The position numbers and the translations under genes are program-made. Below the pieces are notes generated by a model. The model had not been told where the DNA came from. It saw only the letters and a list, made by a program, of their open reading frames with translations, and made no database searches. Shown here in pieces: positions 22,021 through 35,470 of a DNA stretch of 64,000 bases. The first letter of the stretch is position 1. Every line of letters begins with the position of its first letter. Source of the DNA: Ariolimax columbianus (lineage: Eukaryota > Mollusca > Gastropoda > Stylommatophora > Arionidae); contig JAVGWX010000025.1 of assembly GCA_036924085.1 (NCBI GenBank), forward strand, positions 32,375,921 to 32,439,920. Reading direction: 5' to 3'.

Positions 22021-22633
22021 TAATGGAGAAAACACTAAAAAGCATTATTTCTTTTTGTTTGCCTCGTTTACCGTGGTTCCTAAGAGGCAGTATATTGTTC
22101 TGTGTTTTGCACTTTAGAGCCTGGTTAAACCATATTCAGCACGAAATTTAATAGGTGTACGACCCTGTCAAATCAGGAATCTGAACACAGACATGTTTTG
22201 TTTGTGAGCCATCGAAACTTCGCAACCACTTTTGAACACTTCTATAAAAGCGTAACACATGCAATCCAAATTCATATCTTTTCTATCGTTATCGCTGCTT
22301 GTTTCAAATCTATCAATAACATGACCTCCCATAGTGTATCCGGGGTCCCTAACTGAGAATGGTAGAATATAACCGCCACAGAATACTGTCACAGTAGGTC
22401 AAGGGCAAACAATCTTAAGCGATGTATGTATTTCTCCTGAGTGGCCAAAACATTAATTGAATGTTGAACGCGAGGACTAAGAGTTGTCCATGGATGTGGC
22501 AATCTCAAAATGTACAAATTATCGCTACCCTACTGCAAATAACTAGAAAAAGTCTTTCCTAAAAGCTGGTTATGGTAAGTCAAATACAATGCTGGACCTG
22601 TGCTTCAACAAAAAGAGATGAGTAATCTTGATT
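22021..22633. other. Unassigned sequence in copy B
   Basis: Counterpart of 406-1039. Nothing supported. Confidence 0.5.
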
Positions 22634-22965
22634 TAACTTAACTTAACGTCTTTATACTGGTTTAGAAGATTATGCAGAGTCTGTACGCAACCAGTTTCAT
22701 TTACATTTCCTTGCTCAATAAGCTATGCGCATCCAATGTATTCTTAAATGCATCAACTGCCCCTGCTTCCATCACTTCCTGGGGAAATGCATTCCAAGCA
22801 TTCACCCCTCTCTGACTAAAGAAATATTTCCAAATATCAAATCTTGACCTTTCTTTATTTAATTTGAAGCTATGCCTTTTTGTTCTGATTTGATTGATTG
22901 AACTCCATGGATGTATTGAAAGGCGTGACTAAAGAGAGTTGTGCATGAGGATAGCAACCACATCA
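22634..22965 (-). pseudogene. CR1-like LINE 3' end (copy B)
   Basis: Counterpart of 1040-1369, with the same conserved NAWNA-like C-terminal block and the AACTTAACTTAACG tail complement. A one-base loss in the T run near 22880 breaks the frame relative to A and C. Confidence 0.68.
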
Positions 22966-23094
22966 TGCAAGTAAACTGTTACATAAACTCCTACTGCAAG
23001 ATCATGCAAAGCTTTTTGCTGAAGTCATCTTGATGGAGGTTGAATGTACTTGTACTGAAGTGCTTCGGCTGGCGCGAAAAATGTCAAGAAAAGA

Positions 23095-23300
23095 GATCTT
23101 CCTTGTTCGTCTGCAGACCTCGAATTCAATTACTCTAACGAAGGCAGCAGTTGACTTGAGGGTCTGAGCACTTCTGTACAGCTAATCGTGGAAGGACACT
23201 GGTTGTTGACAATTGCTACTTCTTTTCGGTAAACGATGGGCAGGGCTGCAAAATGTGTTCTGATGTCATGGGGGATGTGCCGATAAGATAGATGGCCAGC
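23095..23300 (-). pseudogene. I/Nimb-like tail relic (copy B)
   Basis: Counterpart of 1505-1700. Confidence 0.48.
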
Positions 23301-23737
23301 TAGAGTCGTTGCCTTGTGTTTTAAGTCAAGTCAGGTAATCCTCATACTCAACCATTGTCTTTCGTGTTGATCGTCCACGGCAACGGTTGATGAGTCTCGG
23401 GCAGCGTGGAGGAAGACGGAGTATAATCAAAATGTCTCAGCGAGGTGTTCCGCGGGAGACTCCATTAGTGGTGAGGTCTTGTATTTCGTATAGTGTAAAG
23501 TGCAGAATCTGCAACAAAAGAAATAGTATTTGTAAGATTATGTGTTTAAATTAATCTTAGTCTTAGTAGACCTGTAATTCTACAAGGGAAGATGACCATG
23601 TGGAGGTCCCAGCTGTGGTGTTAGCTGTATAAAGTAGGGATGAGGATTTCCTGCTTAGCGTGTTAGGCTCGAGCAGCTTATTACTCCGCTGTGTTAAGAC
23701 AAGTGCCAAGAAGTTTGGTTAATAGATCTGCGAGTCC
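23301..23737. other. Unassigned sequence in copy B
   Basis: Counterpart of 1701-2140. Nothing supported. Confidence 0.45.
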
Positions 23738-24065
23738 ATCTTAAAAGACTCTTAACAAACCAACTAAGCATGGCCAGTGTTGTGCCATGTCACACAGTTA
23801 GTCGCTTCTTATGACATGCTTTATGTAGGGCAGTGGTGCTATTCTTGTCATTGCCATACCCAAAGATCCAGAATCATTCGGAATGTTTACTGTAGTACGC
23901 CGCCCATACAGTGGGTTAGAGGACATATGTTGCTTATACAGAGAATACTAGTTGTTTTTGCTTGTGAATGCACATAGCGACAAAGGGGCATTTTGCTACT
24001 CAGATATTAAGCTCGCAATATCACTAGACCTTTAAACGAATAATGCGAATCACAATGTAAACATG
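23738..24065. other. Second segment present only in copy B
   Basis: About 325 bp absent from A and C, whose sequence passes directly from CATCTTAA to TGGAATTCC. Inside is GTTAGTCGCTTCTTATGACA followed by a GGGCAGTGGTGCTATTCTTG stretch. From memory this resembles a dispersed motif (GTCGCCTCTTACGACA...CTATTCTA) common in mollusc genomes. The resemblance is unverified. Confidence 0.55.
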
Positions 24066-24104
24066 TAATTCCATAGTAGTGGATCCAGCGGGAAGCTTCA
24101 ACTG

Positions 24105-24480
24105 GTTCATTTCTTCTTCTCCTTTTCGTTCGTCTTCAGACATCAACTTCAATGACTCTAACGAAGTCATCAGTTGACTCAAGGCTCTCTACGCTTCCGT
24201 ACAGCTTCTCGTGGAAGGACACTAGCTGTTGCCAAATGCTACTTCTTTTGTCGGTATACTGTGGACATGACTGCAAAATATGTTCTTGCGTGGTTGCGAA
24301 GGTCTGTAGTACCAATCTTGAACTTGTTGTACAGATGACATCTCAGACTGTTGTGACCTGTGCGTAGCCGGAGAATGATAATCTATGTGGCCAGGGTGTC
24401 GTTTTTTATCTCCATTTTGCACTGTACGTTGCCCTAATGAATGCTTTTGTCTCATTGTATGTAATTTCTGTATCTAACGT
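24105..24480 (-). pseudogene. I/Nimb-like tail, most complete copy (B)
   Basis: The minus strand reads, in several frames, LRTGHNSLRCHLYNKFKIGT, a decayed Cys/His segment, a QQLVSFHE-like block, SVESLES and the VRVIEVDV terminus. Unlike 2188-2460 and 51005-51275 it retains the middle. Frameshifts prevent any product. Confidence 0.65.
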
Positions 24481-25989
24481 AGGTTAGGTTCTTGATTTTG
24501 TTCCATAGCGGTATTTTAACCATTCCTATCTATTTTTTTATACTCCACAGGCGATAAGAGAGAGACTGGAACATAAGGGAACTACGTTTTGAACTTTCCC
24601 AGTTTTACTACAATAATCGCTCAGCAATTTATATAATGTACAGACCGACACTATGCATTAATGTCTGAAATAGTATCTTGCTATCCACATGTTAACACAC
24701 TGACCCTAGGCATTACAGTTCTAACTAGTATCTTACTATCCATATTTTAACAAACTCACCCTAGGCATTACAGTCCTAGCTAGTATCTTACTATGCTACA
24801 TCAAGTTTTAATGTCCTATATATAGTATCTTACTATCCACAGACTATCATTCCACCATTAAATGTTGATGTCCTACACAGTATCTACCTAAGCACATGGT
24901 AACAGTCTTTTATATAATACCTTACTATATGAATATGACCATACAGACAATAAACGGTATTGTCCTACAAAGTATCGCACTATCCCCATTAAACATAAGT
25001 TCACTGACTCGAAACTTTACAGTCCTACATTGTAATTTGCTATCTATATATTAACAGACCAATACCAAGTTTTATTGTTCTTCAAAGTATTATACAATCC
25101 CAATGGCATCAGACTGACAGAGAGCTTTAATGTCTTACACAGGATCTTACAATCCACATATTAACAAACCAACTCTAGATTAAATGCACTGCACAGTATC
25201 CACTATCCAGATGTTAGACTTACCCAACACATTGATGTCCTACATAGTTCCTTACAGCCACCATGTTAACAGGCCAACACAGAGTTTTAATGTCTTACAG
25301 AGTATCTTACTATCCACATGTCAACAGGCCAAGACAGAGCTTTAATGTGCTACAGAGTATCTTACTATCCACATGTCAACAGGCCAAGACAGAGCTTTAA
25401 TGTGCTACAGAGTATCTTACTATCCACATGTCAACAGCCAAACACATAGTTTGAATGTCTTACAGAGTATTTTACTATCCACATGTCAACAGGCCAAGAC
25501 AGAGCTTTAATGGGCTACAGAGTATCTTACTATCCACATGTCAATAGCCAAACACATAGTTTGAATGTCCTACAGAGTATTTTACTATCCACATGTCAAC
25601 AGGCAAACACATACCTTGAATGTCTTACAGAGTATTTTACTATCCACATGTCAACAGGCAAACACATACCTTGAATGTCCTACAGAGTATCTTACTATCC
25701 ACATGACAGCGTACTTCGAAGAAGATATCTTACTGTACCCATGTCATCAGCCCGACTCTGAGCTTTGCTATCCTACATGATATTGTACTATCCACATGTT
25801 TTAATGTCATTCATAGCATTTTACAGTCTCCATGTCAACAGACCAACACCAAGCTGTAATGTCCTAATATAAAATCTTTCTTTCTAAATGTTAGTAGACC
25901 TAATATCAAGCTGTAATGTACTACATAAAATCTTACTATCTAAATTTTAACAGACCGATGCTATTCGCTAATATCCTACATATTATCTT

Positions 25990-26266
25990 ACTGTCACCAT
26001 GTGGACGGTGTGGCCTAGTGGTTAAGGTGGCACGGCTCAAAACCCAAAGGTGCTGGGTTCAATCCCCATCACAGCGCCGTTACCCCGGGGAAGCAAATAA
26101 TTAGAAAATGCAAGAGGAAGCAGACCCTTACATAAAATGCATGCTGAAGTTGGATGCACTTGGCCGACAGGCGCAAAAGAAAAACCACAGTACAATGTAC
26201 ACCACCTTGGGGATTAGAGAAATAAGGCAAACTAAAAAAAAAACCAAACAAACAAACTGTCACCAT
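25990..26266 (+). mobile_element. tRNA-derived SINE (copy B)
   Basis: Same insertion as at 4009-4278. Flanking ACTGTCACCAT at 25990-26000 and 26256-26266 (12 bp if the following G is counted). The A box is intact; the B box is GGTTCAATCCC. Confidence 0.92.
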
Positions 26267-28794
26267 GTCAACAGAATTACACTAAGCTTCAGTGTCCTAT
26301 ATATTATCTTAATGTCTTCATATAACCAACCGATTCTTTAGATTTAATGCGATACATAGCATCTTACTGTCTACATATTAGCATACTATCTGAGTATCCC
26401 AACAGTAACATACACGAACAGTCACCTAACTTTACTGTCCTGCATAGCATCTTACAATCCCCATGTTAACAAACCTACCTAAAGGTCTTAGTGTCCTACA
26501 TAATATCTTACTGACCCCATTTTAACAGATCTAAACTGAGCTTGACGGTCCTATAAAGTATCTCACTGACGCCACTTTAACAGACCAAATCTGATTTTTA
26601 ATTTCCTACATAGTATCTTAGTATCAGCATGACAAAAGATGAAAGCTAACACTGAGCTTGAAGGTCCTAGGTAGTATCTTACTGTCTGTATATTAACAGA
26701 TGGACATCAAGATAATTGTCCTGTAAAGTATCATACTATCCCTATCTTAGCAGGCTGACAACAAGCTGTAATGTCCTACATAGTACATTACTAATTTGCA
26801 TGTTAATAGCCAAAAACCTAGCTTTTTGCATAGATGACGGAAAAAGTATCTAACTATGCAACTATTAGCAGACAGACACTGAGTTTTATTGTCCTATGTA
26901 GCATTAAACTGTTTGCATGTTTACAAACCATTCCCATTTGTTAATGTCCTACATGTAATCTTACTGTCCAGAAGTTAACATACTAACACAAAGCTTAAAT
27001 GACCTACTTTTAATCTTTCTGTACAAGGATAGCTGTCTGACACAAATCTTTAATGTCCTACCTATTGTTTTACTATCCACACGTTATAACAGAATGAAAG
27101 CAAGCTTCACTTTTCTACATAACATCAAACTATCCTCTTTATAACACACAGACAGTGAACTTTCATGTCCTACTTATTTTCTTAATATGCACATGTTAAT
27201 ATACATCAACTGAGAAATAATGTTGTATATATTTTCTCACTATCCACTTGAAAACAGACCAACCTCATGAATAGGTGTCCTACATAGTATATTTTTTCCC
27301 CCAGGTAAACAGACCAAAACTGAGTAGTTATGTCCTACATAGTATCTTACTCTCCGCTTGTTAACAGACCAACACTGATCTGTAATGTCCTTTATAGTAT
27401 CTTACTATCCCCAGGTCAAAATACCAACACAGAGCAGTAATGTCCTACATAGTATCTTACTATCCGCGTGTTAACAGAATGACAGCTAGCATTACTTTAC
27501 CTCATAGTATTGTACTATCCACTTGTTAGCATATGAACAGTGAGCTTTCATGTCCTACATATTTTCTTAATATTCAAATGTTAACGCATAACAGCCGAGA
27601 TGTAAAGTTGTATATATTATCTTTCCCCTTGATAAAACATCAACACTGAGCTGTAATGTCATACATAATATCTTACTAATCATGTTTACAGACCAACACA
27701 GAGAACACGTGTCCTACACAATGTCTTACAGTTCACATGTATTAACAGACCAACACTGAGAACACGTGTCCTACAAAATATCTTACAGTTCACATGTATT
27801 AACAGACCAACACTGAGAACACGTGTCCTACAAAATATCTTACAGTTCACATGTATTAACAGACCAACACTGAGAACACGTGTCCTACAAAATATCTTAC
27901 AGTTCACATGTATTAACAGACAAACACTGAGCTTTTCTGTTCTATTAAGTGTGTTACCTTCCATTTGTTAACAAATAGAAACCAATAATAAATTTCCTAA
28001 ACAGCATCCTGCTGTCCCCATGTCAATAGACCAACAACGAGCTGTGATGTTGTAAATAAATTTTTACTATCAATACATTAACAAACCCACACTGAGCCTT
28101 ATCGCCAAAATAAAAGTATCTTCCTTTCCCCCCAAAAAGAGATGCAATAGACTTAATTATTTTATCTGACTATCACAGTGCAAACAGAATCACACCGTGG
28201 TTCAATGTCCTTTATATTATCTTGATATTCACAGGACAAAAGAAGTAGACGGACAACAAACTCTACTGTCCCACATAGTATCTTACTTTCCACCTCTCAA
28301 CAAACTGACCATGTCCGTTAATGTTGTACATATTATACTACTAATCACATGTTAATAGATCCACACTGTGCTTCAATGCCCTACGTTTTATCTTTGAATC
28401 CCCATGCCAGAAGAACACTTAGCTTTACTGTTATACATACTATCTTACCATCCACATGTCGACAGACCAGCACCAAGATTTGCTACACTAAATATTATCT
28501 TACCATCCACATGTTAACAGACCAGCACCAAGATTTGATACCCTACATATTATTTTACCATCAACATGTTAACAGACCAGCACCAAGATTTGATACCCTA
28601 AATATTATCTTACAATCCATTTGATAACTGACCAATACTACGATTGGATACCTTACATATTACTTTACTATCCACATGGCAACATATGTAGATCACAATG
28701 TAATTTAACAGTCTTACGTAGTACCTACAATCCATAAATTAACAGACCAAGACCAAAATGTGTGTTCTACATAGCATTTTACTTTCACTGTATT

Positions 28795-28975
28795 TTAGTA
28801 AAATGAGATACCAAAGGATGCAGAGCTGAGGCAAAAGCTATGGTGCAGCCACTATGTCATGGTAAAGATTATGGACTGCATCATGATTACTGGCTTGCAG
28901 ATATAACATGACCAAAGGATCCTGAACGCAAAGAGGAATAAAGAATTTGTGCACGCTAGAGGACTAAAATTGAGT
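28795..28975. other. Non-satellite interruption (copy B)
   Basis: Counterpart of 7145-7312. Confidence 0.6.
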
Positions 28976-29225
28976 TTTAATATCCTACATATTATCTCTT
29001 TATCTACATATTAACAGATAGACACTAAGATTTAATGGTCTACATATTATCTTACTATCCACATGTTAGGAGTCAGATTCTGAGCTTAAATTTCTTACAT
29101 AAGGTCTTACTATTTATAAATCAACAGATGCAAACCAACTTGGAGATTTACTGTCTTGAAATTATCTTACTATCCACATGTTAGTAGACTAACACTCAGC
29201 TTTAATGTCCTACATAGTATCTCAC

Positions 29226-29640
29226 TATCAACATATTAGCAGATTGACACCCAGCTTTAATCTTCTACATGATATTTTACTATTCACATGTTAGCACACC
29301 AACCGCAAGCTTGTTAGCAGTCTAACGCAGAGCTTTGATGTCCTACATAGTATCTCACTATCAACATATTAGCAGATTGACACCAAGCTTTAATCTTATA
29401 CATAATATTTTACTATTCACATGTTAGCACACCAACCGCAAGCTTGTTAGCAGTCTAACGCAGAGCTTTGATGTCCTACATAGTATCTCACTATCAACAT
29501 ATTAGCAGATTGACACCAATCTTTAATCTTCTACATAATATTTTACTATTCACATGTTAGCATACCAACCGCAAGCTTGTTAGCAGTATAACGCAGAGCT
29601 TTGATGTCCTACATAGTATCTCACTATCAACATATTAACA
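29226..29640. repeat. 133-bp higher-order repeat (3 units)
   Basis: Unit starts at 29226, 29359, 29492 and 29625, exactly 133 bp apart. One unit more than in copies A and C. Confidence 0.88.
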
Positions 29641-29755
29641 GTCTGACACCAAGCTTTAATCTTCTACACAGTATCTTGCTATCCAAATGTTAACACACAC
29701 ACAGCAATATTTACGTTCTTACATATAATCTTACTACCCACATGTTAACCACAAT

Positions 29756-30882
29756 AGCATTATTAACTCTCAAACCCTTCGACGGTTTGCAAAGACTGGC
29801 CTTTTCAATCAAGCTAAACGCCTACTGTGTATGTATTTCCTTAATGGATGAATCAACAACAACAGAACTAATCGAAGGTGTTTTGCAATCAATTCTAGAG
29901 CTGCATTTATAGTGACAGTAGGAACAGTACGTAATAAGTAGTTTTGGAAATGTATGTTTAAAATAATAAGATATGAATTACTACCATGCTTTCAATTTAG
30001 TGTATTTTAATAGTGTCAGTATTCGAATATATCATAAATACACAGAGTGACAGCAAAGAGCAATTTTATCAATACCTGGGCTTTAGGAATGTGTACTTTA
30101 ATATATGTTTGTTTACATTTGTTAATATGGCAACTTATGCGTCTTGTGAAATAAAGAAATAAACAAGAAACAAACACACACTGGAATAAGGTTCAATTTA
30201 ATGTTTACGTATTTCTTATGCCACATTATGAATATTATGTCTACATATATTCAGCCAGCAGTAAACATGCAAGATTCCATATGGCTAGTTTTATTAAAAT
30301 GATGGTAATGGGTGTCCTGTTCTAAAAAATGTACAGTTTAAAATTTGGATATGTACAATGAGATTAACAATCTATAGATGGTATATTAGAGAAATTTATA
30401 ACATAACAGTCTACATACATTTGCTTTTACATATCCAAGCTTGAACAATTTAAAAGTAGCACACACGGAATATAAGCACGCTTAACCATAAACAACTTTC
30501 AGCACAGGATCTTCAATTAGCTAGATAACAGTTTCACGGTGTAGTAGTGAACTGTATTTACACGGACAATGATTACTTCGTCATAAGGGCAATGTATTCA
30601 AAAGAAAGGGATGTAATAAATGCACTACAATAATATAAATGATTTAATAATTACATGAAAATAAAGCAAATACTTATAATAGTTAAGGTTGCGTATAATG
30701 GAGCATACCATACGAAATTTAACTTTCGGAAATTTCTAACATTTATTTGCATTTTATGAATATTATTAAATTCATTTTAAAAACAATATGCGAGTCGCTG
30801 TCACCACAACAGAGCTAACTTAAACAGGCATCAGCATATATGCTAACTCTAACCTTACTATTAACAGCTACAGGAGCAGCCA
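29756..30882. other. Unassigned flank (copy B)
   Basis: AT-rich, nearly identical to 56845-57973 in copy C. The part beyond 30508 is absent from copy A. No supported gene. Confidence 0.5.
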
Positions 30883-31143
30883 GTGTTGTCTTCTGCCAGT
30901 TACTTGTCTAGTTCGCTCCATGACTTCGACGCCGGTCAAGGTTCAAGGTTCAGTTCTTGTGATAAGCACGGCTTTGCTGTCACAATCGTCGCCGACGAGC
31001 GCCCGGGGTCGCGAGCTGTTCCTCCCCATATGTCGTGCACGAGGACGACAACAAGCGTGAGAAATTTGGTCGGGTGGATAATTAACACCTATCGCCTTCA
31101 GTGTACAGATGCCAATGTACACGTCCATGTGGTTCTGGTGTAG
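30883..31143 (+). CDS. Unrecognised small ORF, same in B and C
   Basis: An 86-residue frame starting ATG at 30883, stop TAG at 31141. Its translation is the same in copy C (57974-58234), and the DNA looks identical over the whole stretch while flanks show scattered changes. Composition (Ser, Thr, Arg, His) gives no domain, signal peptide or membrane segment. An overlapping minus frame (30943-31149) is equally open and equally conserved, so the strand is not decided. It may be chance or part of an unrecognised element. Confidence 0.15.
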   Translation: MLSSASYLSSSLHDFDAGQGSRFSSCDKHGFAVTIVADERPGSRAVPPHMSCTRTTTSVRNLVGWIINTYRLQCTDANVHVHVVLV

Positions 31144-32333
31144 GGCCATAGCTCACTCGTTCTAAGGTTTGTAACCTGGATAAAGAGGGGAGACGCCCAA
31201 GCCAGAATCTCTCACGCAAATTTTTTATGATGGGATAACTCTTAATTATATATTTTTTGTATTTGTTTGGTTATGTCCCTCGCTATGTTTAAAGAAACAC
31301 TGGATGTCAACAACATCGGCGACGAAGATGGCACACGACATAAAACTACACCCCCTTCCACGCCTTCTAACGACACAAGTTGATAGAAGATGATGAGGAT
31401 GATGATGATGATGATGATGATGATAATACTCATGACAATAATAATAACAAAACATTGGCCATTGACCTACAATAGAACAATTAGATAGATGTTTAAGCAT
31501 AAAACCATGAAGGAATGATTATTCCGTGAGATAAGCAGAAGAAAAGGTGGACATGTTATTAGAGGAAACATAAGACCACACTATATGTACATGTAGAGCG
31601 TAGGATACAGCGTTGGTAGAGTGGCTGCTTCTTTTCGGCTGCAACTTGTTCCAGCCAACCCAGCTGTAAACGAGTACCAGATTTACTGTCAGGAGAAATG
31701 ATAGAGGAACAGGAATTGGTTTTCACAAAACCTGAAGTTTTTGGTTTGATTAGAGGTTTCAATTTCTGGATTCTGTGACGAAGACTTGCCCTTTTCTACC
31801 GCAGACCGTTGTCCGTTGTGCGGTATCATGTCGTATTGACCAGTTCATGGATTCGTGTGTGTATCAGAACAATGAAGATTCTAGTACCTCATCCCTGGCG
31901 GTAATAAAATAAATTTATATATCAGTGATATTGTAATCCAAGACATCGAGGAAGCCAACTGGCTACCCCCATCTGATAAAAGCTAAAACCTCTTATAGAG
32001 AAGTTTCTACCACAGCATCCCCGACTACAGTATATTTGTATTACTCGATGTATCCATGAATGTAAACAGCAAGTTGGCTGTGTTTGTATTCTGACATTCT
32101 TTCCTTGACATAATCAACAGTTTCTTGGGCGGATTGTCGCTACGGTTGGCACGTTCTAAATGCATGTTTTTGCTCGTGAGCTTCAATCCCTTCTGTATTT
32201 TGTATTGGCCTTTAACTGGTAGTGGGCGGGGTACATTGGAATGTCTTATATGATCACAGCAGTTCATATTTGTCACACATTAGTTGGTAGTCAGCATTGA
32301 TTGCTGAGAGTACAGAGAAACAAGAAGACCAAA
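31144..32333. other. Unassigned sequence with (GAT)n tract
   Basis: Collinear with 58235-59416. Contains a GATGAT microsatellite at about 31388-31428. Small minus ORFs at 31559-31762 and 32025-32276 have counterparts in C, but one frame is broken there and no motif is visible. Confidence 0.5.
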
Positions 32334-32388
32334 GTAGAGAAAGAGAGAGAGAGAGAGAGAAAGAGAGAAAGAGAGAGAGACGAGGAAC
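32334..32388. repeat. (GA)n microsatellite
   Basis: GAGAGA tract with AAGAGA interruptions, different in length from its counterpart at 59417-59465. Confidence 0.85.
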
Positions 32389-32465
32389 AACATAAATATG
32401 AATATTGTTAGATGACTGTTAATTTGTGCAGGTGTTAAAAACAATTCGAGGTAAATCTTCTTCTT

Positions 32466-32602
32466 CGTACTCTGTCAGACGTCAAGTTGAATTTTTTCGA
32501 AGAAGGCAGCTGTCATCCTGAGGCTGTCGACACTGCCATACAGCTTGTCTAGTGTTGCCCCTGGTGATGGCCACATGTGCTTTCTCTGGTTCTCGTATGT
32601 CG
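32466..32602 (-). pseudogene. Inverted LINE 3' tail, unit 1
   Basis: About 137 bp reading, on the minus strand, KHMWPSPGATLDKLYGSVDS and LRMTAAFFEKIQ, the last residues of an I/Nimb-like ORF2. It then passes to the GAAGAAG 3' end at about 32455. At 32602-32604 it stops and plus-strand ORF2 sequence begins. The same tail starts unit 2 (35470) and the intact minus element (38466). Confidence 0.9.
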
Positions 32603-32603
32603 T

Positions 32604-35470
32604 AGGAAAAACTATAAGCCCTACTGGAATGATGAGTTGCAGAAAGTGGAAGATGCAGTAACAAATGCTAGGAACATGGCAGAGCGAGAAAAATCCATGG
32701 AGGCAAACATCGCCCTCAAAGCCGCCACGGCGAAATACAAACACACTCTTAAGCAAACAGCAAGAGAAAGCTGGAAAAATAAAACGGAAAGCCTAAACCT
32801 GGACAAAGACGGGAACAAGCTATGGAAGCTAGTGAGAGCCATGAACGACGAAACCCCGTCAAATAAACAAATTACCATCAAGCAGGGCGAGAACTTGATC
32901 ACAGGTAAGAAAGCCGCAAACGCCTTTGTCGATCACTATGCCAGAGCAAACCACATCGAGGTCCCTGCAGATAAGCATACAGACATTAGCGAAGAGCTAA
33001 AGGGACACGAAAACATAAATACGGCTCCTGAAGAGCACATGATGGCCAAATTAACAATGCGCGAAATGGAAGAGGCTATGAAAACATTAAAGAAAAGGAA
33101 ATCTGCCGGAAAAGACGGGATAACAAACGAAATGCTGATGGGGCTGGGCCAAACAGCGAAGAGGAAACTGCTGTCGGTCCTAAACCAAAGCTGGAAAAGG
33201 GGAATTGTACCCCAGGCATGGAAAGACGCAATACTGGTACCAGTACCAAAAACAGGAAAGGATAAAACAGATCAAAATGGATACAGGCTTATCAGCCTAC
33301 TGAGCTGTGTCGGCAAGCTGATGGAACGGATGATAAACACCAGACTGATGTGGCATCTGGAAGAAAAACGAAAACTAATTCCACAGCAAGCCGGCTTTAG
33401 ACAGCACAGATCCACTGAGGACCAGGTCATCCTCATAGCCCAGGAAATTGTAGATGCCTACCAGGCACAGAAACACACAGTAGCGGTTTGGGTGGACCTG
33501 GAAAAGGCATTTGACAAAGTCTGGAAAGACGGACTTAGAGTCAAGCTAAGAAGAAGTGATGTTTGTGGGAAAATGTACAAATGGATCAACCACTACCTCA
33601 AACAAAGAACGGCCAGAGTCCAAGTACAAGGGCAGATGAGCAAAAAGGTGACACTCGAGCAGGGAGTACCCCAAGGGGGAGTACTGTCACCCACACTCTT
33701 CCTGGTATATATATAAACGATATTACAGAGAATATACCAAGAAGAGTCCATAGCTCAATGTTTGCAGACGATCTGGCTATGTGGACCTCTGAAAAGAATC
33801 TCACCATAGCAAGAAATCGGATGCAGACGGCCCTAACATCGCTAGAAGTGTGGGCGAACTCATGGCTGGTCAAAACAAACGAAGAGAAAACCACATGCAC
33901 AATATTCTCGCTCTCATTAAAACCCCAAAATACCAAATTAAGTCTAAATGGCAAATTCCTGCAGCCAAACGACAACCCAACCTATCTGGGAGTCACATTT
34001 GATCGGCGCATGACATGGAAAAGTCAGATTGAGAGAAACCGAATGAAAGCCAGAGAAAGAATGGCAATCATGAGGAAACTTGCTGGCTCAAGCTGGGGAG
34101 CAGACGAAAGCATGCTAAAGAAAGTGTACACTGGAAGAGTGAGACCAGTTCTCGAGTATGGCATTGCGGCATGGACAACAGCAGCAAAGGCGAACTTCGA
34201 TAAAGTTAGCAAACTTCAAAACCAAGCCATGAGAATTATAACAGGTGGCATGAAGTCAACGCCAATTGTAGAACTTGAAAAGATTACAAAACTGCAATCC
34301 ATGACCGATAGAAGAGACTGCAGAGCCCAGCTGCAGTCAGAGAAACTCCGAAGACTGACCGACCATCCAATGCACCAGAGACTAAACAATTTGGGAAATG
34401 GGAAACTAAAGCGGAAAAACTTTGCAGAAATAGCCAAAGCAAAGATGCACGAAGATCCCATAAACGCACTAACAACACCAAAACCCATCACTACTGTACG
34501 AAAACCTACCTGGAGGCAGGATATATTTCCAGAGGTGGTAGAAAATATACCAGGTATTGCAAACAAGAACTGCCAGACTGAAAAAGAAAGGAGAGATACT
34601 ACCCTAAGCTTCACAACGAAAAGCTACCCAAGCATGGACTGGACCCATGCATACACCGACGGTTCTGTAACAAATACTACACAGAACGGAGGGGCAGGAG
34701 CATTACTGAACCTACCAAATGGCAGAAAAATAACACTGTCATTCGCTACTGGTAAGTACACAAGCAATTTCAGAGCGGAGGCAGAGGCACTGAGGGCGGC
34801 AGTGGAAGAAATGGTGACACACAGTGAAAATGAAAGCCATATAGTCCTGCTTACAGATGCTCTCGCCGTAGTCACAGCGCTAAAAAGCCAGAAAAATACT
34901 GAGCTTAATGACTTAAGAGCAGCACTCTGCAAACTGTGCCAGCAGTCCGCACCAAAAAGGGTAGTGGTACAGTGGGTCCCATCACACTGCAACATCCAAG
35001 GCAACGAGGAGGCAGACAGACTGGCAAAAGAAGGTGCAAGACTACCACAAACAGATACTAGTATGACGTACGAAGAGTCAAAACGGCTTTTCAAAGCCAG
35101 ATACATGACCAAATGGGAAACTGAACATACTGGTTACACCAAAAACGATGCCTATTACCAGTTGAACCGAAGAGAGCAGGTCGTTGTCTTCAGACTTCGC
35201 ACTGGCCACAATAGACTGAGGTACCACCTATTCAACAAATTGAAGATAGGGTGTACCGACGAATGCCCGTGCGGTACTGGTAAAATGACCGCTGAACATC
35301 TGCTGCAGAACTGCCCGACATACGAGGATCAGAGAGAGCAGATGTGGCCATCAACAGTGGAACTGCAAAACAAGCTCTATGGCAGTGGCGACAGCCTCAG
35401 GATGACCGCCGCTTTTTTCGAAAAAAATAATGGTTACTGTCTGACTGCGTACGCAGAAGAAGAAGAAGAA
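32604..35470 (+). pseudogene. I/Nimb-like LINE ORF2, tandem copy 1
   Basis: 5'-truncated ORF2 starting at RKNYKPYWND, the linker between endonuclease and RT; the endonuclease is absent. Domains in order: linker (to about 33050); RT with VDLEKAFDKVW (motif A), QGVPQGGVLSPTLF (motif B) and SSMFADDLAMW (motif C, about 33760); RT thumb; RNase H with HAYTDGS, RAEAEALRAA, LLTDALAV and SHCNIQGNEEADRLAKE (about 34640-35030), all catalytic acids present; then a CPCGTGKMTAEHLLQNC Cys/His motif. A TA dinucleotide insertion in the TATATA run at 33706-33715 shifts the frame between motifs B and C (frames 32577-33716 and 33563-35494). Otherwise nearly identical to copy 2. It acts by target-primed reverse transcription in the family; this copy is dead. 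Confidence 0.93.

Larger units (their letters stand above)
24655..29755. repeat. 55-bp satellite array, copy B
   Basis: Same monomer family as 2640-7965, interrupted by the SINE and by 28795-28975. Local expansions differ from A and C. There are four monomers of the ACACGTGTCCTAC variant (27695-27905) against three in A and C, and an alternating CAACAGGC block at 25310-25690. It lacks the 220-bp duplication of A. Confidence 0.95.

Noticed and set aside
32577..32603. ATG at 32577 as the true start of LINE copy 1
   Set aside because: It lies in the inverted minus-strand tail; the ORF2 sequence starts at 32604 by truncation, so the ATG is accidental.
33598..35112. Minus-strand ORFs of 60-162 residues opposite the LINE copies
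   Set aside because: Shadow frames of the ORF2 plus strand, and repeated identically opposite copy 2.
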